Positions 38,906 through 49,758 are shown, counted from the first letter of the stretch. The stretch: DNA of 64,000 bases from Bacteroides nordii WAL 11050 = JCM 12987 (GCA_000613465.1 BAJA01000002.1:124001-188000); one strand, 5' to 3'. The notes: generated from the sequence alone by a model not told the origin. Numbers and translations: made by a program.

Positions 38906-39498
38906 TACTTCTTTTCTCCATATTTTTTAGGTTCAGCTTCAGAAATCTTCTGAGGATAAATTTCACGAACAGCTTTCTGCTGATCTTCATTTAACTCTGA
39001 ATAATTCTTTCCCCACTTTTCCTGAGATAGTTCATCTCTCAGTTCATTGTAAGCAGCAACCAATTCATTTTGTACGTCAATATATGCCTGATATGAAGAA
39101 GAACGGTCGTTCTGTAAAGAGACTACATGCTTTTCAGTGACCATTGTCGGACCAAAGAAATCAACCTCCTTTGATGTTTTTTCCGGCAACGATTCATCAT
39201 TATATTTATTAGCAACAAACTCTTTAGTCTTCGCTCTCAACTGCTGAACATTCATGATTTCACCATTAACCATCAACTGGTCATACATGTTCAGGTAAAT
39301 CTGTAGAACGTTACGTTGCTTAACCTTGTCTTCATTCTTCTGCTCCTTATCATTTTCAGGCGGTGGCGGCAAACGTCTTGCCAAACCACGGTCCGTATCC
39401 ATAGAAGTTGTAATCAAGAAGAAGATCAGCAACAAGAAAGCGATATCAGCCGTAGAACTTGAATTTATATCAGGAACTTTTCTTTTTCCTTTTGCCAT
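38905..39498 (-). CDS. exbD: ExbD/TolR family protein (first copy)
   Basis: 197 residues. Membrane helix STADIAFLLLIFFLITTSMD with the conserved Asp, then a periplasmic domain longer than in the second ExbD, with a helical insertion (STSSYQAYIDVQNELVAAYNELRDEL-type segment). Two unlike ExbD proteins in one operon are characteristic of Bacteroidetes and presumably form a heterodimer with ExbB. Confidence 0.88.
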   Translation of the reverse strand: MAKGKRKVPDINSSSTADIAFLLLIFFLITTSMDTDRGLARRLPPPPENDKEQKNEDKVKQRNVLQIYLNMYDQLMVNGEIMNVQQLRAKTKEFVANKYNDESLPEKTSKEVDFFGPTMVTEKHVVSLQNDRSSSYQAYIDVQNELVAAYNELRDELSQEKWGKNYSELNEDQQKAVREIYPQKISEAEPKKYGEKK

Positions 39499-39534
39499 AG
39501 TATTACTATATTTAATTGAGCAAGCTCAATTGGA

Positions 39535-40020
39535 TTATGATAATTTCTTCTTAATGCTACTCAAGATGATAGCAACAACTGTTGCCCCCAAAAGGAAGTA
39601 GATTGAATAAAGGAACATATCAGTTAGCTTCAACCAAAAAGGAACATTGTCCGTTCCATCATATCCTGGTATTCTCAAAGTTTCTTCGCTACCCATAGCC
39701 CAAGAAACAACCAGTACAAGAACTAAAAGAATAAGACCGATCAATGATTTAATAGCGCTTACCGGATTATCTTTCAACGCTGAACCGAACTGGAATATAG
39801 CAGCAATAATAGTTGCAGCTACTGCAAGTCCGAAAAGTGCATACATCAAATACAATAATGCATCTGTATTTGCAGGTTGCCACATTTCCGGATCAACGCC
39901 TGCCAATGCAGCTGTTCCCTGAGCATCTCCCCCAAAATAAAAGAGACCTAATACCACCAGGATAAGAGCAAACATTGCGTACAGTACGTAGTACGATAAT
40001 TTATATGATAACTTACTCAT
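39535..40020 (-). CDS. Conserved membrane protein in the exb operon
   Basis: 161 residues with about four membrane helices (YVLYAMFALILVVLGLFYF, ALLYLMYALFGLAVAATIIA, SLIGLILLVLVLVVSWAMG, MFLYSIYFLLGATVVAIILS). It has no recognised domain. It lies 6 bp after exbB and 36 bp before the first exbD. This position suggests it is a structural or assembly component of the motor complex. Confidence 0.82.
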   Translation of the reverse strand: MSKLSYKLSYYVLYAMFALILVVLGLFYFGGDAQGTAALAGVDPEMWQPANTDALLYLMYALFGLAVAATIIAAIFQFGSALKDNPVSAIKSLIGLILLVLVLVVSWAMGSEETLRIPGYDGTDNVPFWLKLTDMFLYSIYFLLGATVVAIILSSIKKKLS

Positions 40021-40026
40021 CTCAGA

Positions 40027-40833
40027 TTATTTTTTGTATTTCAAGTTATATTTGATTACCATGTCAAGCAAAGAGATAGAAGAATCTTCCATTTCACTTG
40101 TAAGAGCTTCGATCTTAGAAAGTACATAGTTGTAGAATACCTGAAGAATCAAAGCAACGATCAAACCGAAGATAGTTGTAATCAAGGCTACTTTCATACC
40201 ACCTGCAACAACCGTCGGAGAGATATCACCTACCTGCTGGATCTTATCAAATGCCTGCACCATACCGATTACAGTACCCAAGAATCCTAATGACGGAGCC
40301 ATTGCGATAAACAGTGTAATCCAAGAACATCCTTTTTCAAGGTAACCTGCTTGCACACCACCATAAGATACAACTGATTTTTCTACTACATCAATACCTT
40401 GATCAATTCTCATCAAACCTTGATAGTAAATAGATGCAATAGGACCTCTGGTGTTACGAGCGATGTCTTTTGCAGCTTCAACATCACCTTTTTCCAAAGC
40501 AGCTTCGATAGAAGCCATAAATTTCTTAGTATTGATTTCAGCCAAGCTCAAATAAATGATACGTTCAATACAGAATGCCAAACCGATAACCAATGCAATA
40601 GCTACCAAACTCATGAAAGATGCAGTACCTTCAATGAATTTTACTTTAATTTCTTTGTGAATACCACCTTCTTCAACGCCGGCAACAGAAGCATCAGCAG
40701 CAGCTGGTTCTACTGCAGCTGGTGCAGCCTGTTCAGTTTGTTCAGCAGCAGGAGCATCTTGAGCCTGAGCAAGTTGAGTTGAGCCAAATGTTAAGACTCC
40801 CATCACAGCAACAATTGCGAATAACTTTTTCAT
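40027..40833 (-). CDS. exbB: ExbB/TolQ/MotA proton channel protein with extended N terminus
   Basis: 268 residues. A signal-like segment (MKKLFAIVAVMGVLTFGSTQLAQAQ) and an Ala/Pro/Glu/Gln-rich stretch precede the three-helix ExbB core: FMSLVAIALVIGLAFCIERIIYL, WITLFIAMAPSLGFLGTVIGMVQAF and MKVALITTIFGLIVALILQVFY. The LGTVIGMV and TTIFGLIVA motifs line the proton path. First gene of the exbB-4TM-exbD-exbD operon. Confidence 0.92.
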   Translation of the reverse strand: MKKLFAIVAVMGVLTFGSTQLAQAQDAPAAEQTEQAAPAAVEPAAADASVAGVEEGGIHKEIKVKFIEGTASFMSLVAIALVIGLAFCIERIIYLSLAEINTKKFMASIEAALEKGDVEAAKDIARNTRGPIASIYYQGLMRIDQGIDVVEKSVVSYGGVQAGYLEKGCSWITLFIAMAPSLGFLGTVIGMVQAFDKIQQVGDISPTVVAGGMKVALITTIFGLIVALILQVFYNYVLSKIEALTSEMEDSSISLLDMVIKYNLKYKK

Positions 40834-40918
40834 TGTGTGTCTAATTTTTAAGATTAATTAATTAAATTATTATTATTGTATTTATTTTAGTTGTTTCCAA
40901 ATTCCATTTGCTCATCTG

Positions 40919-41006
40919 CGGAGAGAGCGGGATTCGAACCCGCGATACACTTTTGGCGTATACACGCTTTCCAGGCGTGCCTCTTCAACCACTCGAGCAT
41001 CTCTCC
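40919..41006 (-). tRNA. tRNA-Ser (anticodon GGA)
   Basis: 88 bases with a perfect 7-bp acceptor stem (GGAGAGA with TCTCTCC), a long variable arm of serine type, the T-loop GGTTCGAATCC, and anticodon stem CACGC/GCGTG around CTGGAAA, giving anticodon GGA (reads UCC/UCU). CCA is not encoded. Lies between exbB and tatD. Confidence 0.96.
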
Positions 41007-41127
41007 CTAAACAGGTTTGAGCCTTTTCAGCTACAAATGTATCCTTTTTTTTCTTCTTCTAAAGCATTCTAGCTCTTTTATCTCAAAGAAATACTCCAAA
41101 TTAATATATTTTAAAACCTTTAGAGGC

Positions 41128-41904
41128 TTATTTGAGCATTCCAAACACTTTTAAAGCGTTTTCAGATGTGGCTTCAGCAACCCGTTCCGGCATCTTTTCA
41201 TAAACCTCTGCAACTTTTATTAAGGTATCTTTTATATAGGCACTTTCATTCCTCTTTCCGCGATTTGGAACGGGAGTCAGGTAAGGTGAATCAGTCTCTA
41301 AAACAATACGTGTCAAGGGAATACCTTTCAATACATCTGCTAACTGAGACTTCTTAAATGTTACGACCCCATTAATTCCCAACATAAAATCCGGAAACTC
41401 CAATAACTTCTCAGCCTCTTCGGAGGTACCGGTAAAACTGTGAAAAATCCCTTTTAATCCACTTTTTTTATAAGGTTCCAATACCTTATATATATACTCG
41501 AAAGCTTCTCTACAATGAACCACAATAGGCAGATGGTACTCTAAAGCCCATTCTATCTGTTTTTCAAAGACAATAAGTTGCTCTTTCAAAAAAGTTTTAT
41601 CCCAATAAAGATCCAAACCTATTTCACCAATAGCCACATACTCATTGAAAGGAGCTAACTGATGTGCAACAATATCCAGTTCTTTTTCATAAGACTCATT
41701 AACAGAAGTAGGATGTAATCCTATCATCGGAAAACAAAACCCTTTATAGGTATTACATACCGAAAGTAATGGTCCAATTGTTGTACTGTCTATATTCGGC
41801 ATAAAAATATGAGTTACACCTGCATCGTGAGCACGCTGCATTACTTGTGGAAGATCACCAGAAAATTCTTCCAAAAAAAGATGTGAATGAGAATCAACAA
41901 GCAT
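41128..41904 (-). CDS. tatD: TatD family metal-dependent DNase
   Basis: 258 residues of the amidohydrolase-like TIM barrel. Metal ligands in DSHSHLFLEEF, AIGEIGLDLYWD (Glu), PIVVHCREAFEY, GIFHSFTGT and LETDSPYLTPVPNRGKRNE. Members are 3'-5' exonucleases or D-aminoacyl-tRNA-related hydrolases. It lies 12 bp after the unknown gene, in the same direction. Confidence 0.93.
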   Translation of the reverse strand: MLVDSHSHLFLEEFSGDLPQVMQRAHDAGVTHIFMPNIDSTTIGPLLSVCNTYKGFCFPMIGLHPTSVNESYEKELDIVAHQLAPFNEYVAIGEIGLDLYWDKTFLKEQLIVFEKQIEWALEYHLPIVVHCREAFEYIYKVLEPYKKSGLKGIFHSFTGTSEEAEKLLEFPDFMLGINGVVTFKKSQLADVLKGIPLTRIVLETDSPYLTPVPNRGKRNESAYIKDTLIKVAEVYEKMPERVAEATSENALKVFGMLK

Positions 41905-41916
41905 AATTAAATAAAT

Positions 41917-42618
41917 CTATTCAGGACGTTTTTCACCTGTTCGGTAGTAATAAATCACCCCATAGTCACGACATTTGTCTAAACGGAGTTCATTAGGAGA
42001 TATATTCCGGAACTTTTCTTCTACCTGATTCCAAATGTCCAATATTAATTCATCAGCACGTGTACGCATTGTAGCCAACCCTTCCAAGCTGCGATTAGTC
42101 AATACCTGTAATGCTTTCTGTCTTTCATAACTGTCAACAAATATATCATAATGAACCTTCACCTTAGCAATAGTAGGGTTATAAATAGGTACTCCCCCCT
42201 GTGACGTTCTTTTCCTCTCACCTTCAATAATCCGTTTTCCCCATTCAACCATAGCGGCCTCAGATGTTAAATCCGGAACATTATAATTATCAATCGGCAA
42301 ACAGTATAGTTTTTTATGAATAGGTTTCACTTCTGAACGAAGTACAGACAAGTTCAATACCTGGATAAAATGGGAAATATACAAACGAGCTGTTTTTACG
42401 TTTGACTGATGCTTTGGACTTTCCTTCACCTGGTTATCATAACATTGAGCATAATAGTTGTGAGCTATCTCAAATTTTGAAAGAAAATTCCTTGCTTCGG
42501 ATAAAGTATTCAAGGATATCGCCAGTTCATTTACATTATACACATCACCCTTTCCGACCGCCGATTTCAGCGCTCGTATTCTGGCCTGGTCTGTATTTGG
42601 TAAACGTCTGTAAGGCAT
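41917..42618 (-). CDS. Conserved protein of unknown function
   Basis: 233 residues, soluble, charged, largely helical: MPYRRLPNTDQARIRALKSA, then a segment with Tyr/His-rich NYYAQCYDNQVKESPKHQSN, LYISHFIQVLNLSVLRSEV, and DELILDIWNQVEEKFRNISPNELRLDKC near the end. I recognise no family. It sits between the polyprenyl synthase (16 bp upstream) and tatD (12 bp downstream), all in one direction, so it is real and co-transcribed. Confidence 0.78.
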   Translation of the reverse strand: MPYRRLPNTDQARIRALKSAVGKGDVYNVNELAISLNTLSEARNFLSKFEIAHNYYAQCYDNQVKESPKHQSNVKTARLYISHFIQVLNLSVLRSEVKPIHKKLYCLPIDNYNVPDLTSEAAMVEWGKRIIEGERKRTSQGGVPIYNPTIAKVKVHYDIFVDSYERQKALQVLTNRSLEGLATMRTRADELILDIWNQVEEKFRNISPNELRLDKCRDYGVIYYYRTGEKRPE

Positions 42619-42634
42619 CGGACAACACTATTAA

Positions 42635-43615
42635 TTACATTTCTCTGTACATCAGATGTTCCATCAAACTTTTTAATTCTTTTTTTCTTTCTTCAGCCAC
42701 TGTTACTGCTGCTAAACTTTCCATAGCACGGGTATAATATTCACGCATCTTATTTTTGCAGATACCCTTTATGCCAATCTTATCATAAATCCCGGTTACA
42801 GCAACGATCTTTTGCTCCGGAACAAAAGATTCAGCAGCAATCCAGGTATTCAGTTCGGCAAAACAATCCTTATCAGCATGCTCCAAAGCTTTAATCAACA
42901 TATAAGTTTTCTTATTGCAGAGAATATCTCCCCCTATTTTCTTGCCAAAGACAACCGGATCACCATACACATCCAGCAAATCATCCTGCAACTGAAAAGC
43001 AACACCTATCTGAACACCAAAATCATAAAGACGTTCAGCATCTTCTCTGGATGCTCCTCCCAATATTGCACCTATCTTCAGGCTGGCAGCCAACAATACT
43101 GCTGTCTTCAAGCGGATCATTTCAATATATTCCTCTTCCTTAACGTCGCTACGTTGTTCAAACTCCATATCCATCTGCTGACCTTCACAAATTTCAAGAG
43201 CTGTAAGGCTAAAAAGCTTCATCACCTCTTTTAAATATTCCGTTGGACAGGCAGCCATATATTGATAAGCAAGCACCAACATTGCATCTCCTGACAATAT
43301 GGCAGTATTATCATCCCAGACTTTGTGCACGGTAGATTTACCTCTACGCACATCTGCTCTGTCCATGAGATCATCATGAAGAAGAGTATAGTTATGATAA
43401 ATTTCAATACCGGTAGCCGGATCATAAATTTGCTCCACATTTTCTTTATATAAGTTATAAGCCATCAACATCAATACAGGACGAATGCGCTTTCCACCTA
43501 ACGACAAGACATATTTTACCGGATCATATAATCCTTTTGGAGAACGGGTAAACTGTAATTCGGAAACATGGGTATTTATTTTATCAAGCAATTGAGATGC
43601 AGTAAACATAGTCAT
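42635..43615 (-). CDS. Polyprenyl diphosphate synthase
   Basis: 326 residues (an ATG at 43609 is equally plausible). Trans-isoprenyl chain elongation, making the long chain of menaquinone or a shorter product. The first Asp-rich motif is DDLMDRADVRRGK and the second is LQDDLLDVYGD; GGKRIRPVLMLMAYN is the conserved opening. Product chain length cannot be read safely. Upstream in the genome sits tonB, separated by a terminator. Confidence 0.9.
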   Translation of the reverse strand: MTMFTASQLLDKINTHVSELQFTRSPKGLYDPVKYVLSLGGKRIRPVLMLMAYNLYKENVEQIYDPATGIEIYHNYTLLHDDLMDRADVRRGKSTVHKVWDDNTAILSGDAMLVLAYQYMAACPTEYLKEVMKLFSLTALEICEGQQMDMEFEQRSDVKEEEYIEMIRLKTAVLLAASLKIGAILGGASREDAERLYDFGVQIGVAFQLQDDLLDVYGDPVVFGKKIGGDILCNKKTYMLIKALEHADKDCFAELNTWIAAESFVPEQKIVAVTGIYDKIGIKGICKNKMREYYTRAMESLAAVTVAEERKKELKSLMEHLMYREM

Positions 43616-43649
43616 TTGAATTAAAAAGACGAGAAATAATTACTAATGA

Positions 43650-43676
43650 AAAAGGCTGCTTTTATGGCAGCCTTTT
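43650..43676 (-). terminator. tonB terminator
   Basis: Stem AAAAGGCTGC (43650-43659) with GCAGCCTTTT (43667-43676), 7-base loop, 20 bp past the tonB stop; the minus-strand transcript ends in a U-run. Confidence 0.85.
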
Positions 43677-43695
43677 CCCGTATATTACATAAATA

Positions 43696-44382
43696 TTATT
43701 GCAATCTAAACATTACAGGTACCGTATACTTCACACGTACAGGTTTGTTTCTCTGCATACCAGGATTCCATTTAGGCATGGAATTGATCACACGAAGAGC
43801 TTCTTTATCCAGATATGGGTCAACACTACGTGCAACCTTTGCATCTACGATACTACCATCTTTATTTACAACAAACTGTACAATAACACGACCTTGTGTA
43901 CCATTTTCCTGCGCAATTGTAGGATATTTGATATTCTTAGCCAAATAAGACATCAAGGCAGCATTTCCACCTGGGAACTCCGGCATTTTTTCTACAACAT
44001 CGAAGATTTCCTGTTCTTCCGGTTCTTCTTCAACAACCTGTACAGGCACATATTTCACTTCAACTTTCTGACCGGTTTCCTCACTTGATGCTATAATTGT
44101 TTCTTCTACATCAGCGTCATCATCTACAATATCCAAGATTTCTGCTGCTGCAGGTACTTCAGGTGGAGGTGGAACCTCAATTTTCTGTTCTTGTTCCGTA
44201 ATAGGAACCATTTCCTCTTCAAACACTAAATCGGATAAAGCCTGGCTTGTATCAATCTTTATGTCTCGCTCAGTCCATTCGAACGCCACGAACATAAAAG
44301 CTAATACAACCACGTATCCGATAAGCAACCATGTAGACTTTTTGCCTTCCAGGTCTGCTTTAGGTGATTTTTTAACTTCCAT
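43696..44382 (-). CDS. tonB: TonB energy-transducing protein
   Basis: 228 residues: one N-terminal membrane helix (STWLLIGYVVVLAFMFVAFEW), a Pro/Glu-rich periplasmic linker (EVPPPPEVPAAAEI, VVEEEPEEQE), and the C-terminal TonB domain (YPTIAQENGTQGRVIVQFVV ... MPKWNPGMQRNKPVRVKYTVPVMF). Delivers motor energy to TonB-dependent outer-membrane transporters. Its ExbBD partners are encoded 3 kb away. Divergent from the porQ-like gene. Confidence 0.95.
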   Translation of the reverse strand: MEVKKSPKADLEGKKSTWLLIGYVVVLAFMFVAFEWTERDIKIDTSQALSDLVFEEEMVPITEQEQKIEVPPPPEVPAAAEILDIVDDDADVEETIIASSEETGQKVEVKYVPVQVVEEEPEEQEIFDVVEKMPEFPGGNAALMSYLAKNIKYPTIAQENGTQGRVIVQFVVNKDGSIVDAKVARSVDPYLDKEALRVINSMPKWNPGMQRNKPVRVKYTVPVMFRLQ

Positions 44383-44466
44383 AAATTATAATATAAATAT
44401 TAATAATACGTTCTTTTAATCAGATGTGTTTCTCAGTGCTTTTGAGTCTCACGTGCTTTTCTGCCA

Positions 44467-44505
44467 CAAATATAACGCAGATATTTGAGAAATAAAGTAT
44501 ATTTG
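44467..44505. promoter_or_regulatory. Divergent -7 boxes for tonB and porQ-like genes
   Basis: Minus-strand TATATTTG at 44467-44474 (tonB) and plus-strand TATATTTG at 44498-44505 (porQ-like), only 23 bp apart, so the two promoters share their upstream DNA. Confidence 0.55.
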
Positions 44506-44524
44506 AACAGTTTTTTCTGCCAAA

Positions 44525-45463
44525 ATGTTAAAAAAGAATATATTCATAGTAGTATTACTCCTTTTTTGGGTCCGGATACAGGCTCAGGAAGATAATAGCG
44601 TGTTCCAATTCCTCAAAATCCCTTTTTCTTCTCATGCAGCAGCATTAGGCGGGGAAAATATATCCATTATAGAGGATGATCTCACAATGGCGGTCCATAA
44701 TCCTGCGTTGTTGTCATGCGTAGCGGATAAAACACTTAACCTGAACTATATGTTATATATAGCCGGAGTTAACGCCGCCAGTGCAGCTTTCTCACGTGTT
44801 GCCGGAGAACGCTCAACATGGGCAGTAACAGCTCAGTTTGTGAACTATGGAACAATGAAAGAAACAACCAGTGAAAATGTAATAATAGGAACCTTTTCAG
44901 CCAAAGATATGGCATTTTCAGGAATCTACTCTTATGACTTAAGTGACTACTGGAGTGGTGGAGTAAAAGCAAATCTCATTTATTCCAATTACGAGAAATT
45001 TTCTTCATTTGCTATCGGAGTAGATTTGGGATTGAATTATTATCATCAAAACAGTGACTTTTCCTTTTCTCTTGTTGCTCGTAATTTAGGAGGACAAATT
45101 GTAGCCTTTGAGGATAAACATGAAAAGCTTCCGGTAGATGTACAAGTAGGCATCACAAAGCGATTGTCACATGCTCCTTTCCGGGTATCAGCAACTTTAT
45201 ACAATCTGACCGATTGGAAAAATTCCAACTTCTTTGATCACACCGTGTTAGGTATCGACTTTCTGCCAACAGATAATTTCTATATTTCGTTAGGATACAA
45301 TTTCCGCAGGAAAAACGAGATGAAAATAGCTGACTCCAGCCATTGGGCAGGTCTCACAGCCGGAGCCGGTATACAAATTAAGCGTTTTAAATTAGGAGCT
45401 GCCTATGCAAAATATCATCTCAGCTCTTCTTCTTTATTATTCAATCTCTCAATGACATTATAG
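44525..45463 (+). CDS. porQ: PorQ-like outer-membrane beta-barrel protein
   Basis: 312 residues with a signal peptide ([21 protein letters not shown]). The mature part is a run of short amphipathic strands ending in an aromatic/Leu pattern, with [20 protein letters not shown] and NPALLSC typical of the PorQ/PorV-type barrels. PorQ was described in type IX secretion, but no other type IX component is in the window, so its role is open. Followed 16 bp later by cmk. Confidence 0.8.
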   Translation: MLKKNIFIVVLLLFWVRIQAQEDNSVFQFLKIPFSSHAAALGGENISIIEDDLTMAVHNPALLSCVADKTLNLNYMLYIAGVNAASAAFSRVAGERSTWAVTAQFVNYGTMKETTSENVIIGTFSAKDMAFSGIYSYDLSDYWSGGVKANLIYSNYEKFSSFAIGVDLGLNYYHQNSDFSFSLVARNLGGQIVAFEDKHEKLPVDVQVGITKRLSHAPFRVSATLYNLTDWKNSNFFDHTVLGIDFLPTDNFYISLGYNFRRKNEMKIADSSHWAGLTAGAGIQIKRFKLGAAYAKYHLSSSSLLFNLSMTL

Positions 45464-45479
45464 TACAATTACAAATAAA

Positions 45480-46169
45480 ATGAAAAAAATCACCATAGCA
45501 ATCGATGGCTTTTCCTCTTGTGGTAAAAGCACAATGGCCAAAGATCTGGCTCGCGAAATAGGATATATTTATATTGACAGTGGAGCTATGTACCGCGCAG
45601 TCACTCTTTATAGTATAGAAAACGGCATCTTTAAAGGAGACACGATTAACACTGAAGAACTTAAAAAACGGATGAACAACATCCATATTTCTTTCCGGAT
45701 TGATCCGGAAACCGGTCGTCCCAATACTTATTTAAATGGTGTGAATGTAGAGAACAAAATTCGCACGATGGAGGTTTCTTCTAAGGTGAGTCCTATTAGC
45801 ACACTTGACTTCGTACGTTCTGCTATGGTCCGACAGCAACAGGCCATGGGCAATGAAAAAGGAATTGTTATGGATGGACGTGACATTGGTACTACAGTAT
45901 TCCCTAATGCCGAGTTGAAAATATTTGTTACAGCAACTCCTGAAATACGTGCTCAAAGGCGTTACGATGAACTAAAAGCGAAAGGGCAAAAAGCCAGCTT
46001 TGATGAGATATTAGAAAATGTAAAACAACGCGATTATATTGATCAGCATCGCGAAGTGAGTCCATTACGAAAGGCAGATGATGCGCTATTGTTGGACAAT
46101 ACAGAATTGACAATTCAGCAGCAGAAAGAATGGTTATTTAATCAATATAACCAGAGAACAAAAGCGTAA
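45480..46169 (+). CDS. cmk: Cytidylate kinase
   Basis: 229 residues. Phosphorylates CMP and dCMP. P-loop [32 protein letters not shown] binds [28 protein letters not shown] is the conserved middle; the lid region contains [18 protein letters not shown]. It has the long CMP-binding insert of the bacterial type. It follows the porQ-like gene closely. Confidence 0.95.
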   Translation: MKKITIAIDGFSSCGKSTMAKDLAREIGYIYIDSGAMYRAVTLYSIENGIFKGDTINTEELKKRMNNIHISFRIDPETGRPNTYLNGVNVENKIRTMEVSSKVSPISTLDFVRSAMVRQQQAMGNEKGIVMDGRDIGTTVFPNAELKIFVTATPEIRAQRRYDELKAKGQKASFDEILENVKQRDYIDQHREVSPLRKADDALLLDNTELTIQQQKEWLFNQYNQRTKA

Positions 46170-46262
46170 GCAGTCTCACATCATTCTAATCTCATTAAAA
46201 ATAGAGAATATTAAACAAGTACGTAGAATCATCTGAAAAAATCTACAAACGTAAAACCTAAA

Positions 46263-47140
46263 ATGATCAAAGTAGAAATAGACGAAGGTTCAGGTTTCTG
46301 TTTTGGAGTGGTAACCGCTATTCATAAGGCAGAAGAAGAACTGGCAAAAGGAGTTACCCTTTATTGCTTGGGGGATATTGTTCACAATAGCAGGGAGGTA
46401 GAACGGTTAAAAACAATGGGCTCATTACTATCAATCATGAAGAGTTCAAGCAACTACATAATGCCAAAGTATTACTTCGTGCTCATGGTGAACCTCCCGA
46501 AACATATACAATCGCCCGGGAAAATAATATTGAAATTATTGATGCTACCTGTCCGGTAGTGCTCCGATTGCAAAAACGTATCAAGCAAGAATATCAGGAG
46601 AAAGATGCAGAAGAAAAACAAATTGTTATTTATGGGCAGAATGGACATGCCGAAGTTTTAGGATTAGTAGGTCAAACTACCGGAAAAGCAATCGTTATAG
46701 AAAAATTAGAAGAAGCTAAAGAGCTCGATTTTAGCAAAAGTATCCGTCTTTATTCGCAAACCACCAAATCGTTGGATGAATTCTGGGAAATAGTTGACTA
46801 CATCAAAGACCACATTTCTCCTTCTGCTACATTTGAATACTATGATACCATTTGTCGTCAGGTAGCCAATCGCATGCCTAACCTACGTACGTTTGCAGCT
46901 TCACATGATCTTATCTTTTTTGTCAGTGGTAAAAAAAGTTCTAATGGGAAAATGTTATTCAGCGAATGTCTGAAGGTCAACCCTAATTCTCATTTAATAG
47001 ATAATGCAGAAGAAATAGATGACTCTCTATTTCATGGAATTAGTTCTATTGGAGTATGCGGAGCTACTTCAACCCCTAAATGGTTGATGGAACAGATTTA
47101 TACAGAAATCAAAGCACGCCTCGACAAAAAAATCATTTAA
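46263..47140 (+). CDS. ispH: 4-hydroxy-3-methylbut-2-enyl diphosphate reductase (one apparent frameshift)
   Basis: Last enzyme of the MEP isoprenoid pathway, an iron-sulfur protein, about 292 residues when repaired. The cluster cysteines lie in [17 protein letters not shown] and [13 protein letters not shown]. The frame breaks near 46418-46420: ATGGGCTCA should read ATGGGGCTCA, restoring [17 protein letters not shown] ... [26 protein letters not shown]. Loss of one G from a G4 run in a normally essential gene points to sequence error. Feeds the polyprenyl synthase encoded at 42.6 kb. Confidence 0.92.
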
Positions 47141-47203
47141 CGTTATTTATTAATGCCACCGTCAGTTTGACACGAATGCAACTTATTTCCTAACACTTTT
47201 TGT

Positions 47204-47211
47204 TATCTTTG
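47204..47211 (+). promoter_or_regulatory. pfkA -7 box
   Basis: TATCTTTG (TAnnTTTG), 27 bp before the ATG at 47239. Confidence 0.55.
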
Positions 47212-47226
47212 CAGCGTCAAATATAA

Positions 47227-48218
<992 letters not shown>

Positions 48219-48220
48219 AC

Positions 48221-48384
48221 GTTGTAGAGTTATAAAGTGGTAGAGTTATAGGATTATAGAACCAAGAAGCACAGTGCCATTATTTTTCCATTCAGATTTT
48301 CAATGAGATCTGCAGTGTAAAATATTGAAACCCTGTACCCTATAACCCTATCACTTTATAATTCTATAACTTCATCACCCTATC
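48221..48384. repeat. Palindromic element of GAGTTATA words after pfkA
   Basis: The left arm has repeated GTAGAGTTATA words (GAGTTATAAAGTGGTAGAG, TTATAGGATTATAG); the right arm has the inverse (CCCTATAACCCTATCAC, TTTATAATTCTATAACTTC). The middle, from AACCAAGAAGCACAG to TGCAGTG, is unlike other copies. Fills the whole spacer between convergent pfkA and gltA. Confidence 0.7.
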
Positions 48385-48392
48385 GTTCTTTT

Positions 48393-49736
48393 TTATCGTT
48401 TATTCAGCGGAATATATTTACCAACATCCAGTACATTTTTATATGCAGGACGGATGATGCGTTTACCTTCAAAGTTAAGTTCTTCATTACGATGTGCACA
48501 CCAGCCTACAATACGAGCCATTGCAAAAAGCGGCGTATAAATTTCTTGTGGCAGACCAATCATCTCATATACAAAACCGGAATAGAAATCAACATTACTT
48601 GATACAGTCTTACCGTTATTTTTTATTTTACCAAACATCGCAATTGCACGTTCTTCAAGTAATTCAAGAAAAGCAAACTCTTCTTCCTTTTTCTTCTCCT
48701 TTGCCAAATCCCGGGCGAGTTCTTTCAATAATAAAGCACGTGGATCAGAAATAGTGTATACAGCATGCCCAATACCATAAATCAATCCGGTTTTGTTATA
48801 AACCTCCTTATTCAACATACGGGTAAAATAAGTATCTATTTCATCTACATCCTTCCAATCCTGGATATTTTCCTGAAGATGATGGAACATATCAACTACC
48901 TGAATATTAGCACCTCCGTGAAGCGGACCTTTTAAAGAACCGATACCAGCTGCAATAGACGAATAAGTATCTGTCCCGGTAGAAGAAGTGACACGTACTG
49001 TAAAAGTAGAGTTATTACCACCACCATGCTCTGCTTGCAGCATGAGTAAAAGATCAAGGGTACGGGCCTCCAGCTGGGTATAATCCTTCTTAAGCATGTA
49101 GAGGAAATTTTCGGCTATAGAGAGTTTTTCCTGCGGATGACGAATATGAAGCGAACGGCCAAAGGTAGCATGACGCAACATATTATAAGCATATGCAATA
49201 ATAGTAGGAAACTTCGAAATCAGATCAATACTCTGTCTCATAAGATTATCCCGGGAGGTATCATCCGGATTGGGGTCAAAACGATACATTTCAAGAACAC
49301 TACGAGCCAAAATATTCATAATGTTATTACCCTCCAGCTCTATAATATTCATTTTCGTTTTCTGTTCCAATGGCATATTGTCATTCACCAATTCACGAAA
49401 AGAAGCTAATTCTTCCTTATCGGGCAAATGACCGGATAGCAACAGATAAGCTACCTCTTCAAAGCCATAACGTTTTTCTTTCATTGCAGCATGTGCCAAA
49501 TCTTCCAAATCGTATTGACGATAGAATAACTTACCGGGAATTGGCTTCAAACCACCACCCGGAATACGCTCATAACCAACTACATTACCGACCTTAGTCA
49601 ACCCTACCAGTACACCAGTACCATCTTCATTACGCAAACCGCGTTTTACATCATATTTCGGAAATAAATCATTATCAATCCGGGTAGCGTCCTTCATCTC
49701 CTCGGAGAGCTTATAAACTAAATATTCTTTCTTCAT
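48393..49736 (-). CDS. gltA: Citrate synthase
   Basis: 447 residues. Condenses oxaloacetate and acetyl-CoA. Catalytic His in SLKGPLHGGANIQV, His in YGIGHAVYTISDPR and Asp in SSNVDFYSGFVYEMIGLP. The length and the AEHGGGNNSTFTVRVTSSTGTDTYSS segment match the Bacteroidetes/eukaryote-like form. Last of the acnA-icd-gltA operon (22-bp spacer from icd). Confidence 0.95.
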   Translation of the reverse strand: MKKEYLVYKLSEEMKDATRIDNDLFPKYDVKRGLRNEDGTGVLVGLTKVGNVVGYERIPGGGLKPIPGKLFYRQYDLEDLAHAAMKEKRYGFEEVAYLLLSGHLPDKEELASFRELVNDNMPLEQKTKMNIIELEGNNIMNILARSVLEMYRFDPNPDDTSRDNLMRQSIDLISKFPTIIAYAYNMLRHATFGRSLHIRHPQEKLSIAENFLYMLKKDYTQLEARTLDLLLMLQAEHGGGNNSTFTVRVTSSTGTDTYSSIAAGIGSLKGPLHGGANIQVVDMFHHLQENIQDWKDVDEIDTYFTRMLNKEVYNKTGLIYGIGHAVYTISDPRALLLKELARDLAKEKKKEEEFAFLELLEERAIAMFGKIKNNGKTVSSNVDFYSGFVYEMIGLPQEIYTPLFAMARIVGWCAHRNEELNFEGKRIIRPAYKNVLDVGKYIPLNKR

Positions 49737-49758
49737 GGAATTATTTATCTTTTAATCA

